DNA of 64,000 nucleotides from Streptomyces rhizoryzae. GTDB lineage: Bacteria; Actinomycetota; Actinomycetes; Streptomycetales; Streptomycetaceae. The stretch is from contig NZ_JALMUV010000009.1 of the NCBI RefSeq assembly GCF_023155275.1, positions 1-64,000 of the forward strand, in the 5' to 3' direction. Positions 38,184 through 46,909 of this stretch are shown in pieces; position 1 is the first letter of the stretch; every line of letters starts with the position of its first letter. The translations under genes and the position numbers were made by a program. The notes beneath the pieces are model-generated. The model was not told the origin of the DNA, searched no databases, and worked only from the letters and a program-made list of their open reading frames with translations.

Positions 38184-38280
38184 GGCTCCGCCCGCACCCC
38201 GGCCGGCTCCGGCCGCCACCTCGGCCCGGGGCCGACCGCGGCCCGGCACGCGGGCGCGGGGGAGAGGTAACCTTCCCCCC

Positions 38281-39168
38281 GTGCCCGCACTGTCTGAAGT
38301 CCTCGCCGCGCTCGACACCCTCTGGCCCCCCGAGCGGGCCGAAGGATGGGACGCCGTCGGCACCGTCTGCGGCGACCCCGGCGCCGAGGTCGGCCGGGTG
38401 CTGTTCGCCGTCGACCCGGTCCAGGAGATCGCCGACGAGGCGGTCCGGCTCGGCGCCGACCTCCTCGTCACCCACCACCCGCTCTACCTGCGCGGGACGA
38501 CCACGGTCGCGGCATCCACCTTCAAGGGCAAGGTGGTGCACACCCTCATCAAGCACGACATCGCCCTGCACGTCGCGCACACCAACGCCGACACCGCCGA
38601 CCCCGGCGTCTCGGACGCCCTGGCCGGCGCGCTGGACCTGCGGATCCTGCGCCCCCTGGTGCCGGACGCGAGCGACCCGGCCGGCCGCCGCGGCCTGGGC
38701 CGGATCTGCGAACTCCCGCACCCGATGACGCTGGCCGAGCTGACCGCGTACGCCGCCGCCCGCCTGCCCGCCACCGCGCAGGGCGTCCGGGCGGCCGGCG
38801 ACCCGGACCGCGAGATCCGCACCCTGGCGGTCTCCGGCGGCTCCGGCGACAGCCTCTTCGGCGACGTACGGGCGGCCGGCGTGGACGCGTTCCTCACCGC
38901 CGACCTGCGCCACCACCCGGCCTCCGAGGCCACCCAGACCGCCGGTCAGGACACCCCGCCGGCGCTGCTGGACGCGGCCCACTGGGCCACCGAATGGCCG
39001 TGGTGCGAGCAGGCCGCGGCCCAGCTCGACGCGGTCTCCGACCGGCACGGCTGGGGACTGCGCACGCACGTCTCCCGCACGGTCACCGACCCCTGGACCG
39101 CCCACGCGGCGTCCGCCCCGCTCACCAGCCCCCCGGAAAATACCCACACCACAGGAGCCCCCCGCTGA
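38281..39168 (+). CDS. Nif3-like dinuclear metal centre protein
   Basis: 295 residues from GTG 38281. Metal ligands typical of the Nif3/YbgI family are present: HHPLYLRG (His pair), the HVAHTNADTA segment, and the late DLRHHPASEA and DAAHWATEWPW. The family binds two metals in a toroid; proposed roles include GTP cyclohydrolase-like or FolE2-related activity, but function is unproven. It is the first of three tightly linked genes conserved in Streptomyces. Its stop overlaps the zinc-ribbon start. Confidence 0.9.
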   Translation: MPALSEVLAALDTLWPPERAEGWDAVGTVCGDPGAEVGRVLFAVDPVQEIADEAVRLGADLLVTHHPLYLRGTTTVAASTFKGKVVHTLIKHDIALHVAHTNADTADPGVSDALAGALDLRILRPLVPDASDPAGRRGLGRICELPHPMTLAELTAYAAARLPATAQGVRAAGDPDREIRTLAVSGGSGDSLFGDVRAAGVDAFLTADLRHHPASEATQTAGQDTPPALLDAAHWATEWPWCEQAAAQLDAVSDRHGWGLRTHVSRTVTDPWTAHAASAPLTSPPENTHTTGAPR

Positions 39169-39908
39169 ACGCCGCGCCCGCCGACCAGATCCGCCTCCTG
39201 GACGTCCAGAACCTCGACGTCCGGCTCACCCAGCTCGCGCACCGGCGCAAGAACCTCCCCGAGCTGGCCGAGCTCCAGACCCTGGAGTCCGACCTCACCC
39301 AGCAGCGCGATCTGCTCGTCGCCGCGCAGACCGAGGAGAGCGACACCAGCCGCGAGCAGACCAAGGCGGAGCAGGACGTCGACCAGGTCCGCCAGCGCGC
39401 CGCCCGCGACCAGAAGCGCCTCGACTCCGGCGCCGTGACCTCCCCCAAGGACCTGGAGAGCCTCCAGCGCGAACTGGCCTCGCTGGCCAAGCGCCAGGCC
39501 GACCTGGAGGACGTCGTCCTGGAGGTCATGGAGCGCCGCGAGGCCGCCCAGGAGCGGGTCCGCGAGCTGACCGACCGGCTCGCGGCCATCCAGGCCAAGG
39601 CGGACGACGCCACCGCCCGCCGGGACGCCGCCTACGCCGAGATCGACGCCGAGGCCGCCACGGTCACCAAGGAGCGCGAACTGACCGTCGCCGACATCCC
39701 CGAGGCGCTGGTCACGCTCTACGACCGGATCCGCGCCAAGGAAGGCGGGGTCGGCGCCGCGCGCCTCTACCAGCGCCGCTGCGAGGGCTGCCGCCTGGAG
39801 CTGAACATCACCGAGCTGAACGAGGTCCGGGCGGCCGCCGCCGACGCCGTCGTCCGCTGCGAGAACTGCGGCCGCATCCTGGTCCGCACGCCCGACTCGG
39901 GGCTGTAG
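39165..39908 (+). CDS. Coiled-coil C4 zinc-ribbon protein, probable CTG start
   Basis: 247 residues. A long antiparallel coiled coil (about 15-180; EEVS-free heptads such as LQRELASLAKRQADLEDVVL) leads to a C4 zinc ribbon with CEGC and CENCG near the C terminus. The family (DUF164/CT398-like) is linked to nucleic-acid or flagellar functions elsewhere. No ATG, GTG or TTG lies before the conserved start NAAPADQIRLLDVQ. CTG at 39165 has AGGAG eight bases upstream and overlaps the Nif3 stop as CTGA. Translational coupling with a CTG start is therefore likely. Confidence 0.87.
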   Translation: MNAAPADQIRLLDVQNLDVRLTQLAHRRKNLPELAELQTLESDLTQQRDLLVAAQTEESDTSREQTKAEQDVDQVRQRAARDQKRLDSGAVTSPKDLESLQRELASLAKRQADLEDVVLEVMERREAAQERVRELTDRLAAIQAKADDATARRDAAYAEIDAEAATVTKERELTVADIPEALVTLYDRIRAKEGGVGAARLYQRRCEGCRLELNITELNEVRAAAADAVVRCENCGRILVRTPDSGL

Positions 39909-39911
39909 GCC

Positions 39912-41117
39912 ATGGTGCGTGAGCTGATCGTCGAGGCCGACGGCGGCTCCCGGGGCAATCCGGGGCCGGCCGGCTACGGCGCGGTGGTGCTCGACCCGGC
40001 CAGCGGCGAGGCGCTGGCCGAGGCCGCCGAGTACATCGGCAAGGCCACCAACAACGTCGCCGAGTACAAGGGCCTGGTGGCCGGGCTGCGCGCCGCGCAC
40101 GCCCTGGACCCGGACGCCGTCGTCCGGGTCCGGATGGACTCCAAGCTCGTCGTCGAGCAGATGTCCGGCCGCTGGCAGATCAAGCACCCGGACATGAAGC
40201 CGCTGGCCGCCGAGGCCCGGGCGGTCTTCCCGGCCGGCCAGGTCACCTACGAGTGGATCCCCCGCTCCCGGAACAAGCACGCCGACCGGCTCGCCAACGA
40301 GGCGATGGACGCGGGCAAGAACGGCAAGCAGTGGGAGCCGCGCTCCTCCCGGGCGGCGCTCGCCGCACCGGCCGCCGCGGCCCCCGCGCGCAGCGCCGCG
40401 GCCCGGGCCGCCGACGCCGCGGCCGAGGCCGCCGAGGCGCCGGCCCAGGCCGCGCCCGCCGCGCCCCCGGTCGGCTGGGGCGCGCCCGACCTCGGCGTCC
40501 CGGCGACGTTCGTCCTGCTCCGGCACGGCGAGACCGCGCTCACCCCGGAGAAGCGGTTCTCCGGCAGCGGCGGCACCGACCCCGCACTCTCCCCGACCGG
40601 CCGCCGCCAGGCCGAGGCGACCGCCGCCGCGCTCGCCGCCCGCGGCACCGTCCAGGCCGTGGTCAGCTCCCCGCTGCTGCGCTGCCGGGAGACCGCCGGG
40701 GTGATCGCCGACCGGCTCGGCCTCGACGTCCGCGTCGAGGAGGGGCTGCGCGAGACCGACTTCGGCGCCTGGGAGGGCCTGACCTTCGCGGAGGTGCGCG
40801 AGCGCTTCCCCGACGACCTGGACGCCTGGCTCCGCTCCGCCAAGGCGGCGCCCACCGGGGGCGGCGAGTCCTTCGCCGCGGTCGCCCGCCGGGTGGCGGT
40901 GGCCCGCGACAAGCTGATCGCCCGTTACGCCGGCCGCACCGTCCTCCTGGTCACCCACGTCACGCCGATCAAGACCCTGGTCCGCCTGGCGCTCGGCGCA
41001 CCGCCGGAGTCGCTGTTCCGGATGGAGCTGGCGGCGGCGTCACTGTCGGCCGTGGCGTACTACGCCGACGGCAACGCCTCCCTCCGGCTCCTGAACGACA
41101 CCTCGCACCTGCGCTAG
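39912..41117 (+). CDS. Bifunctional RNase H / acid phosphatase
   Basis: 401 residues. The N-terminal RNase H domain (1-145) has the acidic active site: Asp in VEADGGSRGNPG, Glu in NNVAEYKGL, Asp in RMDSKLV and Asp in NKHADRLAN. An Ala-rich linker (about 150-190) joins it to a histidine-phosphatase domain (195-401) with VLLRHGETAL, the acid in LRETDFGAWEG and His in LVTHVTPIK. In mycobacteria the homologous fusion (Rv2228c) has RNase H and CobC-like phosphatase activity. It starts three bases after the zinc-ribbon stop. Last gene of the operon; a terminator follows. Confidence 0.93.
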   Translation: MVRELIVEADGGSRGNPGPAGYGAVVLDPASGEALAEAAEYIGKATNNVAEYKGLVAGLRAAHALDPDAVVRVRMDSKLVVEQMSGRWQIKHPDMKPLAAEARAVFPAGQVTYEWIPRSRNKHADRLANEAMDAGKNGKQWEPRSSRAALAAPAAAAPARSAAARAADAAAEAAEAPAQAAPAAPPVGWGAPDLGVPATFVLLRHGETALTPEKRFSGSGGTDPALSPTGRRQAEATAAALAARGTVQAVVSSPLLRCRETAGVIADRLGLDVRVEEGLRETDFGAWEGLTFAEVRERFPDDLDAWLRSAKAAPTGGGESFAAVARRVAVARDKLIARYAGRTVLLVTHVTPIKTLVRLALGAPPESLFRMELAAASLSAVAYYADGNASLRLLNDTSHLR

Positions 41118-41140
41118 GGCGTCCGCCCCGGCGCTCCGCG

Positions 41141-41194
41141 CAACGCCCCGCCCCGGCACACCGGAAACGGTGTGCCGGGGCGGGGCGGGGCGTT
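41141..41194 (+). terminator. Terminator after RNase H/phosphatase
   Basis: A long GC-rich inverted repeat (CAACGCCCCGCCCCGGCACACC, split by a GGAAAC-type loop, with its complement to 41194). It lies 24 bases after the stop and probably also serves the convergent aldolase gene. Confidence 0.8.
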
Positions 41195-41342
41195 GCGCGT
41201 GGGGCGTGGGGCGTGGGGGAGGGGTGTCGGGTGGGGCGGGTCTGCGCCCTCGTGGGAGGCGGTGACCGCCGTGCGCGTCCGCGCCTGTCGTCCGCGTCCA
41301 GGCCCCCGCGCCCGGTGACCGTCGTGTGCGTCCCGCCGGGCG

Positions 41343-42011
41343 TCAGTGGCCCAACGCCGCCGCCCCGCGCGCGAGTCGGCCGATCCGCGCCCAGTCCCTG
41401 GCGGCCAGCGCGTCGTCGGGGAGCATCCAGGTGCCGCCGACGCAGCCGACGTTGGGCAGCGCCAGATAGGCGGGGGCCGTGTCCGGGCCGATCCCGCCGG
41501 TCGGGCAGAAGCGGGCCTGCGGCAGCGGCCCGGCCATCGACTTCAGGTAGGCGGTACCGCCGGCCGCCTCCGCCGGGAAGAACTTCAGCTCGGTCACGCC
41601 CTCGTCCAGCAGCGTCACCACCTCGGAGACCGTGGAGACGCCCGGCAGGAACGGCAGCCCCGCCTCCCGCAGCGCGTCCAGCAGCCGTGGCGACCAGCCG
41701 GGGCTCACCAGGAACCGCGCCCCGGCGGCCCGCGCCGCCGCGACCTGCCCGGCGGTCCGCAGGGTCCCGGCGCCGACCAGCGCCTCCGGCACCTCGGCGG
41801 CGATGGCCCGGATCGCGTCCAGCGCGGCGGGCGTGCGCAGGGTCACCTCGATCACCGGGAGCCCGCCGGCGACCAGCGCCCGGGCGAGCGGGACCGCGTC
41901 GGCGGCGTCCTGGAGGACCACGACCGGGATGACCGGGGCGAGGCCGAGCACCGAGGCGGGGGCGGCCGGGGAGGAGGCACGAGAGGGGGCAGCGTCAGTC
42001 ACGCCGCCCAT
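41343..42011 (-). CDS. eda: KDPG/KHG aldolase
   Basis: 222 residues, class I aldolase barrel. The catalytic Glu is in PVIEVTLRT (about 55) and the Schiff-base Lys in ELKFFPAE (about 143); the phosphate loop is PTGGIGPDTA. It cleaves 2-keto-3-deoxy-6-phosphogluconate to pyruvate and glyceraldehyde 3-phosphate (Entner-Doudoroff pathway) or 4-hydroxy-2-oxoglutarate. ATG 42011 has no clear ribosome site and may be leaderless; the first 20 residues are low-complexity. A palindrome lies 34 bases upstream. Confidence 0.9.
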   Translation of the reverse strand: MGGVTDAAPSRASSPAAPASVLGLAPVIPVVVLQDAADAVPLARALVAGGLPVIEVTLRTPAALDAIRAIAAEVPEALVGAGTLRTAGQVAAARAAGARFLVSPGWSPRLLDALREAGLPFLPGVSTVSEVVTLLDEGVTELKFFPAEAAGGTAYLKSMAGPLPQARFCPTGGIGPDTAPAYLALPNVGCVGGTWMLPDDALAARDWARIGRLARGAAALGH

Positions 42012-42044
42012 ACTGAGCCGACGCAGTCAGCCCCCGCAACGGCC

Positions 42045-42061
42045 GTTGCATATGCTGCAAC
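42045..42061. promoter_or_regulatory. Palindrome upstream of KDPG aldolase
   Basis: GTTGCATATGCTGCAAC has perfect 6-bp arms (GTTGCA/TGCAAC) around a 5-base centre. Its place in the aldolase promoter suggests an operator for a local or distant regulator. Confidence 0.5.
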
Positions 42062-42146
42062 CGTCCGCTGCTGCCGCTCCTCACCCCCGCCCGCGCACCT
42101 GCCCCCGCACCGCGCCTCCGACCGTCCCCACCACTCCGTCACGCCC

Positions 42147-42944
42147 TCACAACTCCGTGACGATCACATCCAGCGCCCAGGGCTTGCCGCCCTTCGCCGG
42201 AGCCTGCGCCTCGACCACGTACCCGAGTCCGCGCAGCGCCTCCACCAGCTCCGCGGGGTCCGCCGGTGCGAGGCCCGCGGTCAGCAGGTCCCGGACCAGC
42301 CGCCCCTTGGTCGCCTTGTTGAAGTGGCTGACCACCGACCGCTTCTCCACCCCGTCCACCGTCTTCGACTGGAGCACCCGGACCGTCGCGGTCCGCCCGG
42401 CCACCTCGCCCTTCGGCTTCCACGCCGTGGCGTACGCCGCCGACCGCAGATCCAGCACCAGGCCCTCGCCGGCCGCCGCCGGCAGCGCCGTTGCCATCGG
42501 CCCCCGCCAGTACGCGCCCAGCGCGCCCAGCCCCGGCAGCTTCACCCCCATCGAGCAGCGGTACGAGGGGATCCGGTCGCCGATCCGCACGGCGCCCCAC
42601 AGCCCCGAGAAGACCAGCAGCGAACGCTCGGCCCGCTCCCGCGCCGCCGCGTCCAGGGTCGCCAGGCCGAGGGCGTCGTAGAGCACCCCGGTGTAGATCT
42701 CCCCGGCCGGGCGGGTGCCCGCGGTGCGCAGGCCCGCGTTCTTGGCCACCTCGCCCTTCAGGCCCGCACCGATGCCCAGCACCTCGCGGGCCTTGTCCGG
42801 ATCGCCCGCGCACAGCGCGACCAGCTCGGCGAGGACCTCGGCCCGCGCCGCGGTCAGCCCCGGCAGCGACAGCGACTCCAGATCCAGCGGCTTCCCGCTC
42901 CCTCCCGCGGCCTTCCCCTCGGACGGCGGCAACAGCACGAGCAC
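42147..42944 (-). CDS. yaaA: Peroxide stress protein YaaA
   Basis: 265 residues of the YaaA/DUF328 family: N-terminal LLPPSEGKAAGGSG, the central FSGLWGAVRIGDRIPSYRCS and the HFNKATKGRLVRDLL segment with conserved Lys. In E. coli YaaA lowers free iron during peroxide stress and binds DNA. GTG at 42944 has AAGGAG seven bases upstream. It stands between the aldolase and the divergent RNB nuclease gene, each probably with its own promoter. Confidence 0.9.
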   Translation of the reverse strand: MLVLLPPSEGKAAGGSGKPLDLESLSLPGLTAARAEVLAELVALCAGDPDKAREVLGIGAGLKGEVAKNAGLRTAGTRPAGEIYTGVLYDALGLATLDAAARERAERSLLVFSGLWGAVRIGDRIPSYRCSMGVKLPGLGALGAYWRGPMATALPAAAGEGLVLDLRSAAYATAWKPKGEVAGRTATVRVLQSKTVDGVEKRSVVSHFNKATKGRLVRDLLTAGLAPADPAELVEALRGLGYVVEAQAPAKGGKPWALDVIVTEL

Positions 42945-43130
42945 GGTGTTTCTCCTTCACGGCGGTACGGCAAGGGGTGCGGCCCCGCCGAAAGCTTAAG
43001 AGCCCCACCGGCCTGGGCGGCCCCCGCCCGGCCCTGCCTCCCCCTGCCGGGCTGCCGGCCCGGCCCCGGTCCCCGCCCGGCTCCCCCGTACGCCGCGCCG
43101 GGAGCGCGTCCCGGACCTACGCTCGATGCC

Positions 43131-44654
43131 ATGCCCCGTCGCCACATGCGCGTGACCGACGCAGCGGAGGCCCCCCTGCGGGCCGCCCTGCACGATCTGC
43201 GCGGGCGGCTGGAGATCCCGGACCACTTCCCGCCCACCGCCCAGGCCGAGGCGGAGAGCGCCGCCCGCGCCCCGCGCATCCCGGCCGGTGACGGCGAGGT
43301 GCACACCGAGCACGCCCTGGACGACGCCACCGACCTGCCGCTCTTCACCCTCGCCGCGCCCGGCACCGCCGACCTGGACCGGGCGATGTTCCTCGCCCGC
43401 CGCCCCCGCGGCGGCTACCGCGTCCACTACGCCACCGCCGACATCGCCTCGTTCATCACCCCCGGCGGCGCCCTGGACGCCGAGGCGCACCACCGGGTGA
43501 CCACCTTGTGCTTCCCCGACGAGCGGATCCCGCTCCACCCGCCGGTACTCGGCGAGGGCGCCGCCGCCCTGCTGCCCGACCGCGACCGCCCGGCCGTCCT
43601 GTGGCAGCTCGACCTCGACGCGGACGGCGCGCTGACCGCCACCACCGTCCGCCGCGCCCTGGTCCGCTCCCGCGCCCGCCTGGACCACCCGGGCGTCCAG
43701 CGGGTCCTGGACGACGGCACCGCCGAGGAGCCGCTCGCCCTGCTCCAGGAGATCGGGCTGCGCCGCGAGGAGCTGGAGACCGCCCGCGGCGCGGTCTCGC
43801 TCACCGTCCCCGAGCAGGTGATCACCGAACGCGGCGGCCGCTACACGCTCACCTACCGCACCCCGCTCCCGGCCGCCGCCTGGCACACCCAGCTCTCCCT
43901 GCTCACCGGCATGGCCGCGGCCCGGCTCATGCTCGCCGCCGGCACCGGCATCCTGCGGACCCTGCCGCCCCCGGGTTCCCGGCCCCCCTCGGGCACGGCG
44001 GACCCGCACCCGCCGGCCGGCTCGGTCGCCCGGCTCCGCCGCACCGCCGAGGCCCTCGGCGTCGACTGGCCCCACCACACCTCGTACGCGGCCCTGATCC
44101 GCGGCCTGGACCCGCGCCGGCCCGGGCACGCGGCGTTCCTCCAGGAGTGCACCACCCTGCTCAGCGGCGCCGGCTACACCGTCTTCGACGGCACCGCGCC
44201 GCCCGCCTCCGCCGCCGTGCACGCCGCGGTGGCCGCCCCGTACGCGCACGCCACCGCGCCGCTGCGCCGGCTCGTGGACCGCTACACCGCCGAACTCTGC
44301 CTGGCCGCGTCGGCCGGCCGCACCCCGCCGGGCTGGGTGCGCGCCGCCCTGCCCGCCCTCCCGCAGGACATGGCGGCCGGCGCCCGGCGCGCCCACGAGG
44401 TCGAACGCGCCTGCCTCGACCTCGTCGAAGCGGCCCTGCTGCGGGACCGCGTCGGCGAGACCTTCGAGGCCCTGGTCATCGACCACCACCCCGACGACCC
44501 CACCCGCACCACCGTCCACCTCACCGAACCCCCGGTGACGGCCCCCCTCACCACCGCCCCCGAAACCCCGCCCCTTCCCCTCGGCCACCACCTCCACATC
44601 CGCCTCACCGCAGCCGACCCGGACCGGGGCCAGGTCCGCTTCGCGATGGTGTGA
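43131..44654 (+). CDS. RNB-domain (RNase II/R family) ribonuclease
   Basis: 507 residues. The catalytic RNB core begins with DDATDLPLFTLAAPGTADLD (Asp cluster, about 64-85) followed by FLARRPRGGYRVHYATADIA and continues to YAHATAPLRRLVDRYTAELC (about 370-389). It lacks recognisable N-terminal cold-shock domains and has only a short C-terminal part instead of a full S1 domain, as in the compact actinobacterial RNB proteins. It should degrade RNA 3' to 5'. ATG 43131 is used; ATG 43146 is possible. Confidence 0.85.
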   Translation: MPRRHMRVTDAAEAPLRAALHDLRGRLEIPDHFPPTAQAEAESAARAPRIPAGDGEVHTEHALDDATDLPLFTLAAPGTADLDRAMFLARRPRGGYRVHYATADIASFITPGGALDAEAHHRVTTLCFPDERIPLHPPVLGEGAAALLPDRDRPAVLWQLDLDADGALTATTVRRALVRSRARLDHPGVQRVLDDGTAEEPLALLQEIGLRREELETARGAVSLTVPEQVITERGGRYTLTYRTPLPAAAWHTQLSLLTGMAAARLMLAAGTGILRTLPPPGSRPPSGTADPHPPAGSVARLRRTAEALGVDWPHHTSYAALIRGLDPRRPGHAAFLQECTTLLSGAGYTVFDGTAPPASAAVHAAVAAPYAHATAPLRRLVDRYTAELCLAASAGRTPPGWVRAALPALPQDMAAGARRAHEVERACLDLVEAALLRDRVGETFEALVIDHHPDDPTRTTVHLTEPPVTAPLTTAPETPPLPLGHHLHIRLTAADPDRGQVRFAMV

Positions 44655-44666
44655 GCCGCCCGAGCG

Positions 44667-45407
44667 TCAGGTCGCCGTCCCCGTGGCCGTCACCGTCGTG
44701 GTCGCCTCAGCCGCCGTCTCCCGCCCGGCCGCGACCGCTTCCCGCCCGACCGCGACCGCTTCCCGCCCGGCCGCCACGGCCTCCCGTACGGCCCGTACGG
44801 CGTCCCGGGCGTCATCCGCGTGGAACCGGACCGTCCGCACCGTCTCGCGGCGGCCGAGCAGGCGCACCGCCACGACCGGCTCGGTCAGTTCCACGGTGAC
44901 CGTCGTCTGCCCCGCCACCGCCAGCTGGAGCACACCGCCGTTCCCGCCGCCGCCCCGCGTCTCCGGCCCCGACCGCAGGTCGTACCGCACCGAGCCGATC
45001 CGCTCCAACGGAATCCGCAGCTCCGCCCCCGCACCGGCGCGCAGCAGCAGCCACTCCGCCGTCAGGACGTGCGGCCGGGTCACCGCGGCCGCCTGGGCCC
45101 CCAGCACCATCAGCACCGTGTAGACGTCCACCGCCAGCATCACCGCGTGCGCGACCGGCGCGTTCCGGAGCAGCACGCTCACACCGACCGTCTCCACCAC
45201 GAAGACGAACGCCAGCCCGTACATCACGGCCGCCTGCGCCCGGGCGTATCCCAGCTCCCGGGCCCCCGCCGGCACACCCACCCGGCGCCGCGCCACCCAC
45301 CACACCAGGCTCGCCTGCCACCGCCCCTCGTGCGCGGCCAGCCGCCGCACTCGCTCCCCCACCCCGCGCCTGCCCACCGAACCCTCTCCTCCCCGCACCG
45401 TGCGCAC
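44667..45407 (-). CDS. Membrane protein with PH-like domain
   Basis: 246 residues from GTG 45407, which has AGGAGGGGGAAGG in front. Two membrane helices lie at about 60-105 (AAVMYGLAFVFVVETVGVSV and the following VMLAVDVYTVLMVLGAQAA). A beta-rich domain follows (HVLTAEWLLLRAGAGAELRI, ERIGSVRYDLRS, LQLAVAGQTTVTVELTEP), like the bacterial PH-like domains of membrane proteins. The tail has repeated AAGREAVA units. Function unknown. It lies 38 bases after the MerR gene and is probably co-transcribed. Confidence 0.65.
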   Translation of the reverse strand: MRTVRGGEGSVGRRGVGERVRRLAAHEGRWQASLVWWVARRRVGVPAGARELGYARAQAAVMYGLAFVFVVETVGVSVLLRNAPVAHAVMLAVDVYTVLMVLGAQAAAVTRPHVLTAEWLLLRAGAGAELRIPLERIGSVRYDLRSGPETRGGGGNGGVLQLAVAGQTTVTVELTEPVVAVRLLGRRETVRTVRFHADDARDAVRAVREAVAAGREAVAVGREAVAAGRETAAEATTTVTATGTAT

Positions 45408-45445
45408 CCTTCCCCCTCCTCCGCTCACCGCGCCCCCGCCTCCGC

Positions 45446-46252
45446 TCACCGCGCCCCCTCCGCGATCAACCGCATGGCCAGCCGGAGGGCCGCCGCCTGG
45501 GCCGGCGCCAGCTCCATCAGCAGCAGGTCCGCCCAGACCTCCGCCCCCTGGGCGGGGCCCTCCGCGGCCCTGACCCCGGCGGCGATCGCCGCCACGACCT
45601 CCTCGGGCACGCACGCCGCCATCGCCCGCGCCACCTCCTCGACCCGCGGATCGTCCACCGCCGCCGACGCCAGCGCGTCCAGCTGCCCGTACGCCGCGTA
45701 CGCCCGCGCCATCGAACCCGGCTGGGCGAAGGTCTCCCGCAGCGCCGCCGCCATCGCCCCCTGCACCTGGCCGTTCCCGGACGCCTCCAGCAGCGCCAGC
45801 ATCTCCCGCTCCCGCGCCGCCATCGCCGGCTCCGGGCCCGGCAGCTCCGCCGAGGTCCGCGCCATCTCGGCGAACAGCTCCGCCAGTTGCTCCGACACCG
45901 GCCCCTCCTCGGGCAGCCCGCCGGGCTCCCCGGTACGCCGCAGCAGCTCCGCCAGCCGCGCCCGCCGGGCCCGCAGGGCGTCCTCCTGGCGGGCCAGATC
46001 CGCGTCCAGCTCGGTCAGCACCTCCCGCAGCTCCCGCCCGGCGTCGTCGGCCAGCACGTCCCGGACCTCCTCCAGCCCGAGCCCCAGCTCCGTCAGCCGC
46101 CGCACCCGCGCCAGCGCCACCGCGTCGCGCAGCCCGTACTCCCGGTAGCCGTTGGCCCGCCGCTCCGGTTCCGGGAGCAGCCCCAGGTGGTGGTAGTGCC
46201 GAATGGTCCGCGTGCTGACGCCGGCCAGCCCGGCGAGTTCCCCGATCCGCAT
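45446..46252 (-). CDS. MerR-family transcriptional regulator
   Basis: 268 residues. The N-terminal winged helix-turn-helix starts MRIGELAGLAGVSTRTIRHY then HHLGLLPEPERRANGYREYG, clear MerR family. A coiled-coil dimer helix follows (about 85-115). The 150-residue C-terminal domain has no metal-type Cys cluster, so a small-molecule ligand is likely. It probably controls its own promoter and the membrane protein downstream. ATG 46252 is the natural start. Confidence 0.88.
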   Translation of the reverse strand: MRIGELAGLAGVSTRTIRHYHHLGLLPEPERRANGYREYGLRDAVALARVRRLTELGLGLEEVRDVLADDAGRELREVLTELDADLARQEDALRARRARLAELLRRTGEPGGLPEEGPVSEQLAELFAEMARTSAELPGPEPAMAAREREMLALLEASGNGQVQGAMAAALRETFAQPGSMARAYAAYGQLDALASAAVDDPRVEEVARAMAACVPEEVVAAIAAGVRAAEGPAQGAEVWADLLLMELAPAQAAALRLAMRLIAEGAR

Positions 46253-46268
46253 GCGGCCAGTAGAAACG

Positions 46269-46289
46269 TTGACGCAACGGCAAGGTCAA
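46269..46289 (-). promoter_or_regulatory. MerR-type promoter/operator
   Basis: An inverted repeat TTGAC (46269-46273) and GTCAA (46285-46289) lies just upstream of the MerR gene. On the minus strand it gives TTGACC, a 19-base spacer and TCTACT, the long spacer typical of MerR-activated promoters. Confidence 0.55.
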
Positions 46290-46323
46290 GCCGCCCGCGG
46301 CGGCCAGGTAACATGGTCGGCAC

Positions 46324-46730
46324 GGCGGACGAGCCGGCCGGGCGGCCGCGTGGGGATCATCGATCCCCCCGAGGAACGTCCGGGCTCCACAGGGCAGGGT
46401 GGTGGGTAACGCCCACCCGGGGTGACCCGCGGGACAGTGCCACAGAAAGCAAACCGCCGGGCCGCAAGGCCAGGTAAGGGTGAAACGGTGGTGTAAGAGA
46501 CCACCAGTGCCCAGGGTGACCTGGGCAGCTAGGTAAACCCCACCCGGAGCAAGGTCAAGAGGGGCCGTCGGCTGATGGCCCTGCGCGGACGACCGAGGGC
46601 TGCCCGCCCGAGTCCGCGGGTAGACCGCACGAGGCTGCCGGCAACGGCAGCCCTAGATGGATGGCCGCCTCCCGGCCGACCGCAAGGTCGCCCGGAGACA
46701 GAACCCGGCGTACAGGCCGACTCGTCCGCC
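46324..46730 (+). ncRNA. rnpB: RNase P RNA (M1 RNA), type A
   Basis: About 407 bases with the conserved core GAGGAACGTCCGGGCTCCAC followed by AGGGCAGGGTGGTGGGTAAC, the CRIV-type ACAGAAAG segment, GTAAGGGTGAAACGGTG, and the 3' GACAGAACCCGGCGTACAGG. The ends pair as helix P1: GGCGGACGAG (46324-46333) with CTCGTCCGCC (46721-46730). It is the catalytic RNA that trims tRNA 5' leaders. Its last 33 bases are repeated at 52709-52741, where an inserted element ends. Confidence 0.95.
46697..46729 (+). repeat. 33-bp direct repeat, left (attL inside rnpB 3' end)
   Basis: Exact 33-base copy of 52709-52741, covering the 3' strand of rnpB helix P1 and the preceding conserved segment. This is the pattern left when an integrase recombines at an RNA-gene 3' end and restores the gene. 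Confidence 0.85.
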
Positions 46731-46817
46731 CCACCTGGGATTTCACCCCGGAAAGATCCTCTGACCTGCATCGGAGGCCCTTTCCGGTCTTGCAGGGGCT
46801 TGCTACCTTGGGCGGCC

Positions 46818-46870
46818 GAAAGTCTCTCGAAAATCCCTCGGACAGAGCTGAAAGTCCCTGAAAAATCCCA
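46818..46870 (+). repeat. Imperfect direct repeats near element left end
   Basis: Two imperfect copies of GAAAGTCyCTsrAAAATCCC (from 46818 and 46850). A third copy is at 52621, right after the integrase stop. GCTGAAAGTCCCTGA is exact at 46847-46861 and 52618-52632. They may be recombination protein sites or a duplicated integrase end. Confidence 0.5.
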
Positions 46871-46909
46871 GAGGCGAGCCGCCTAGTACTCCGCCGTAGA
46901 TCGTGATCT

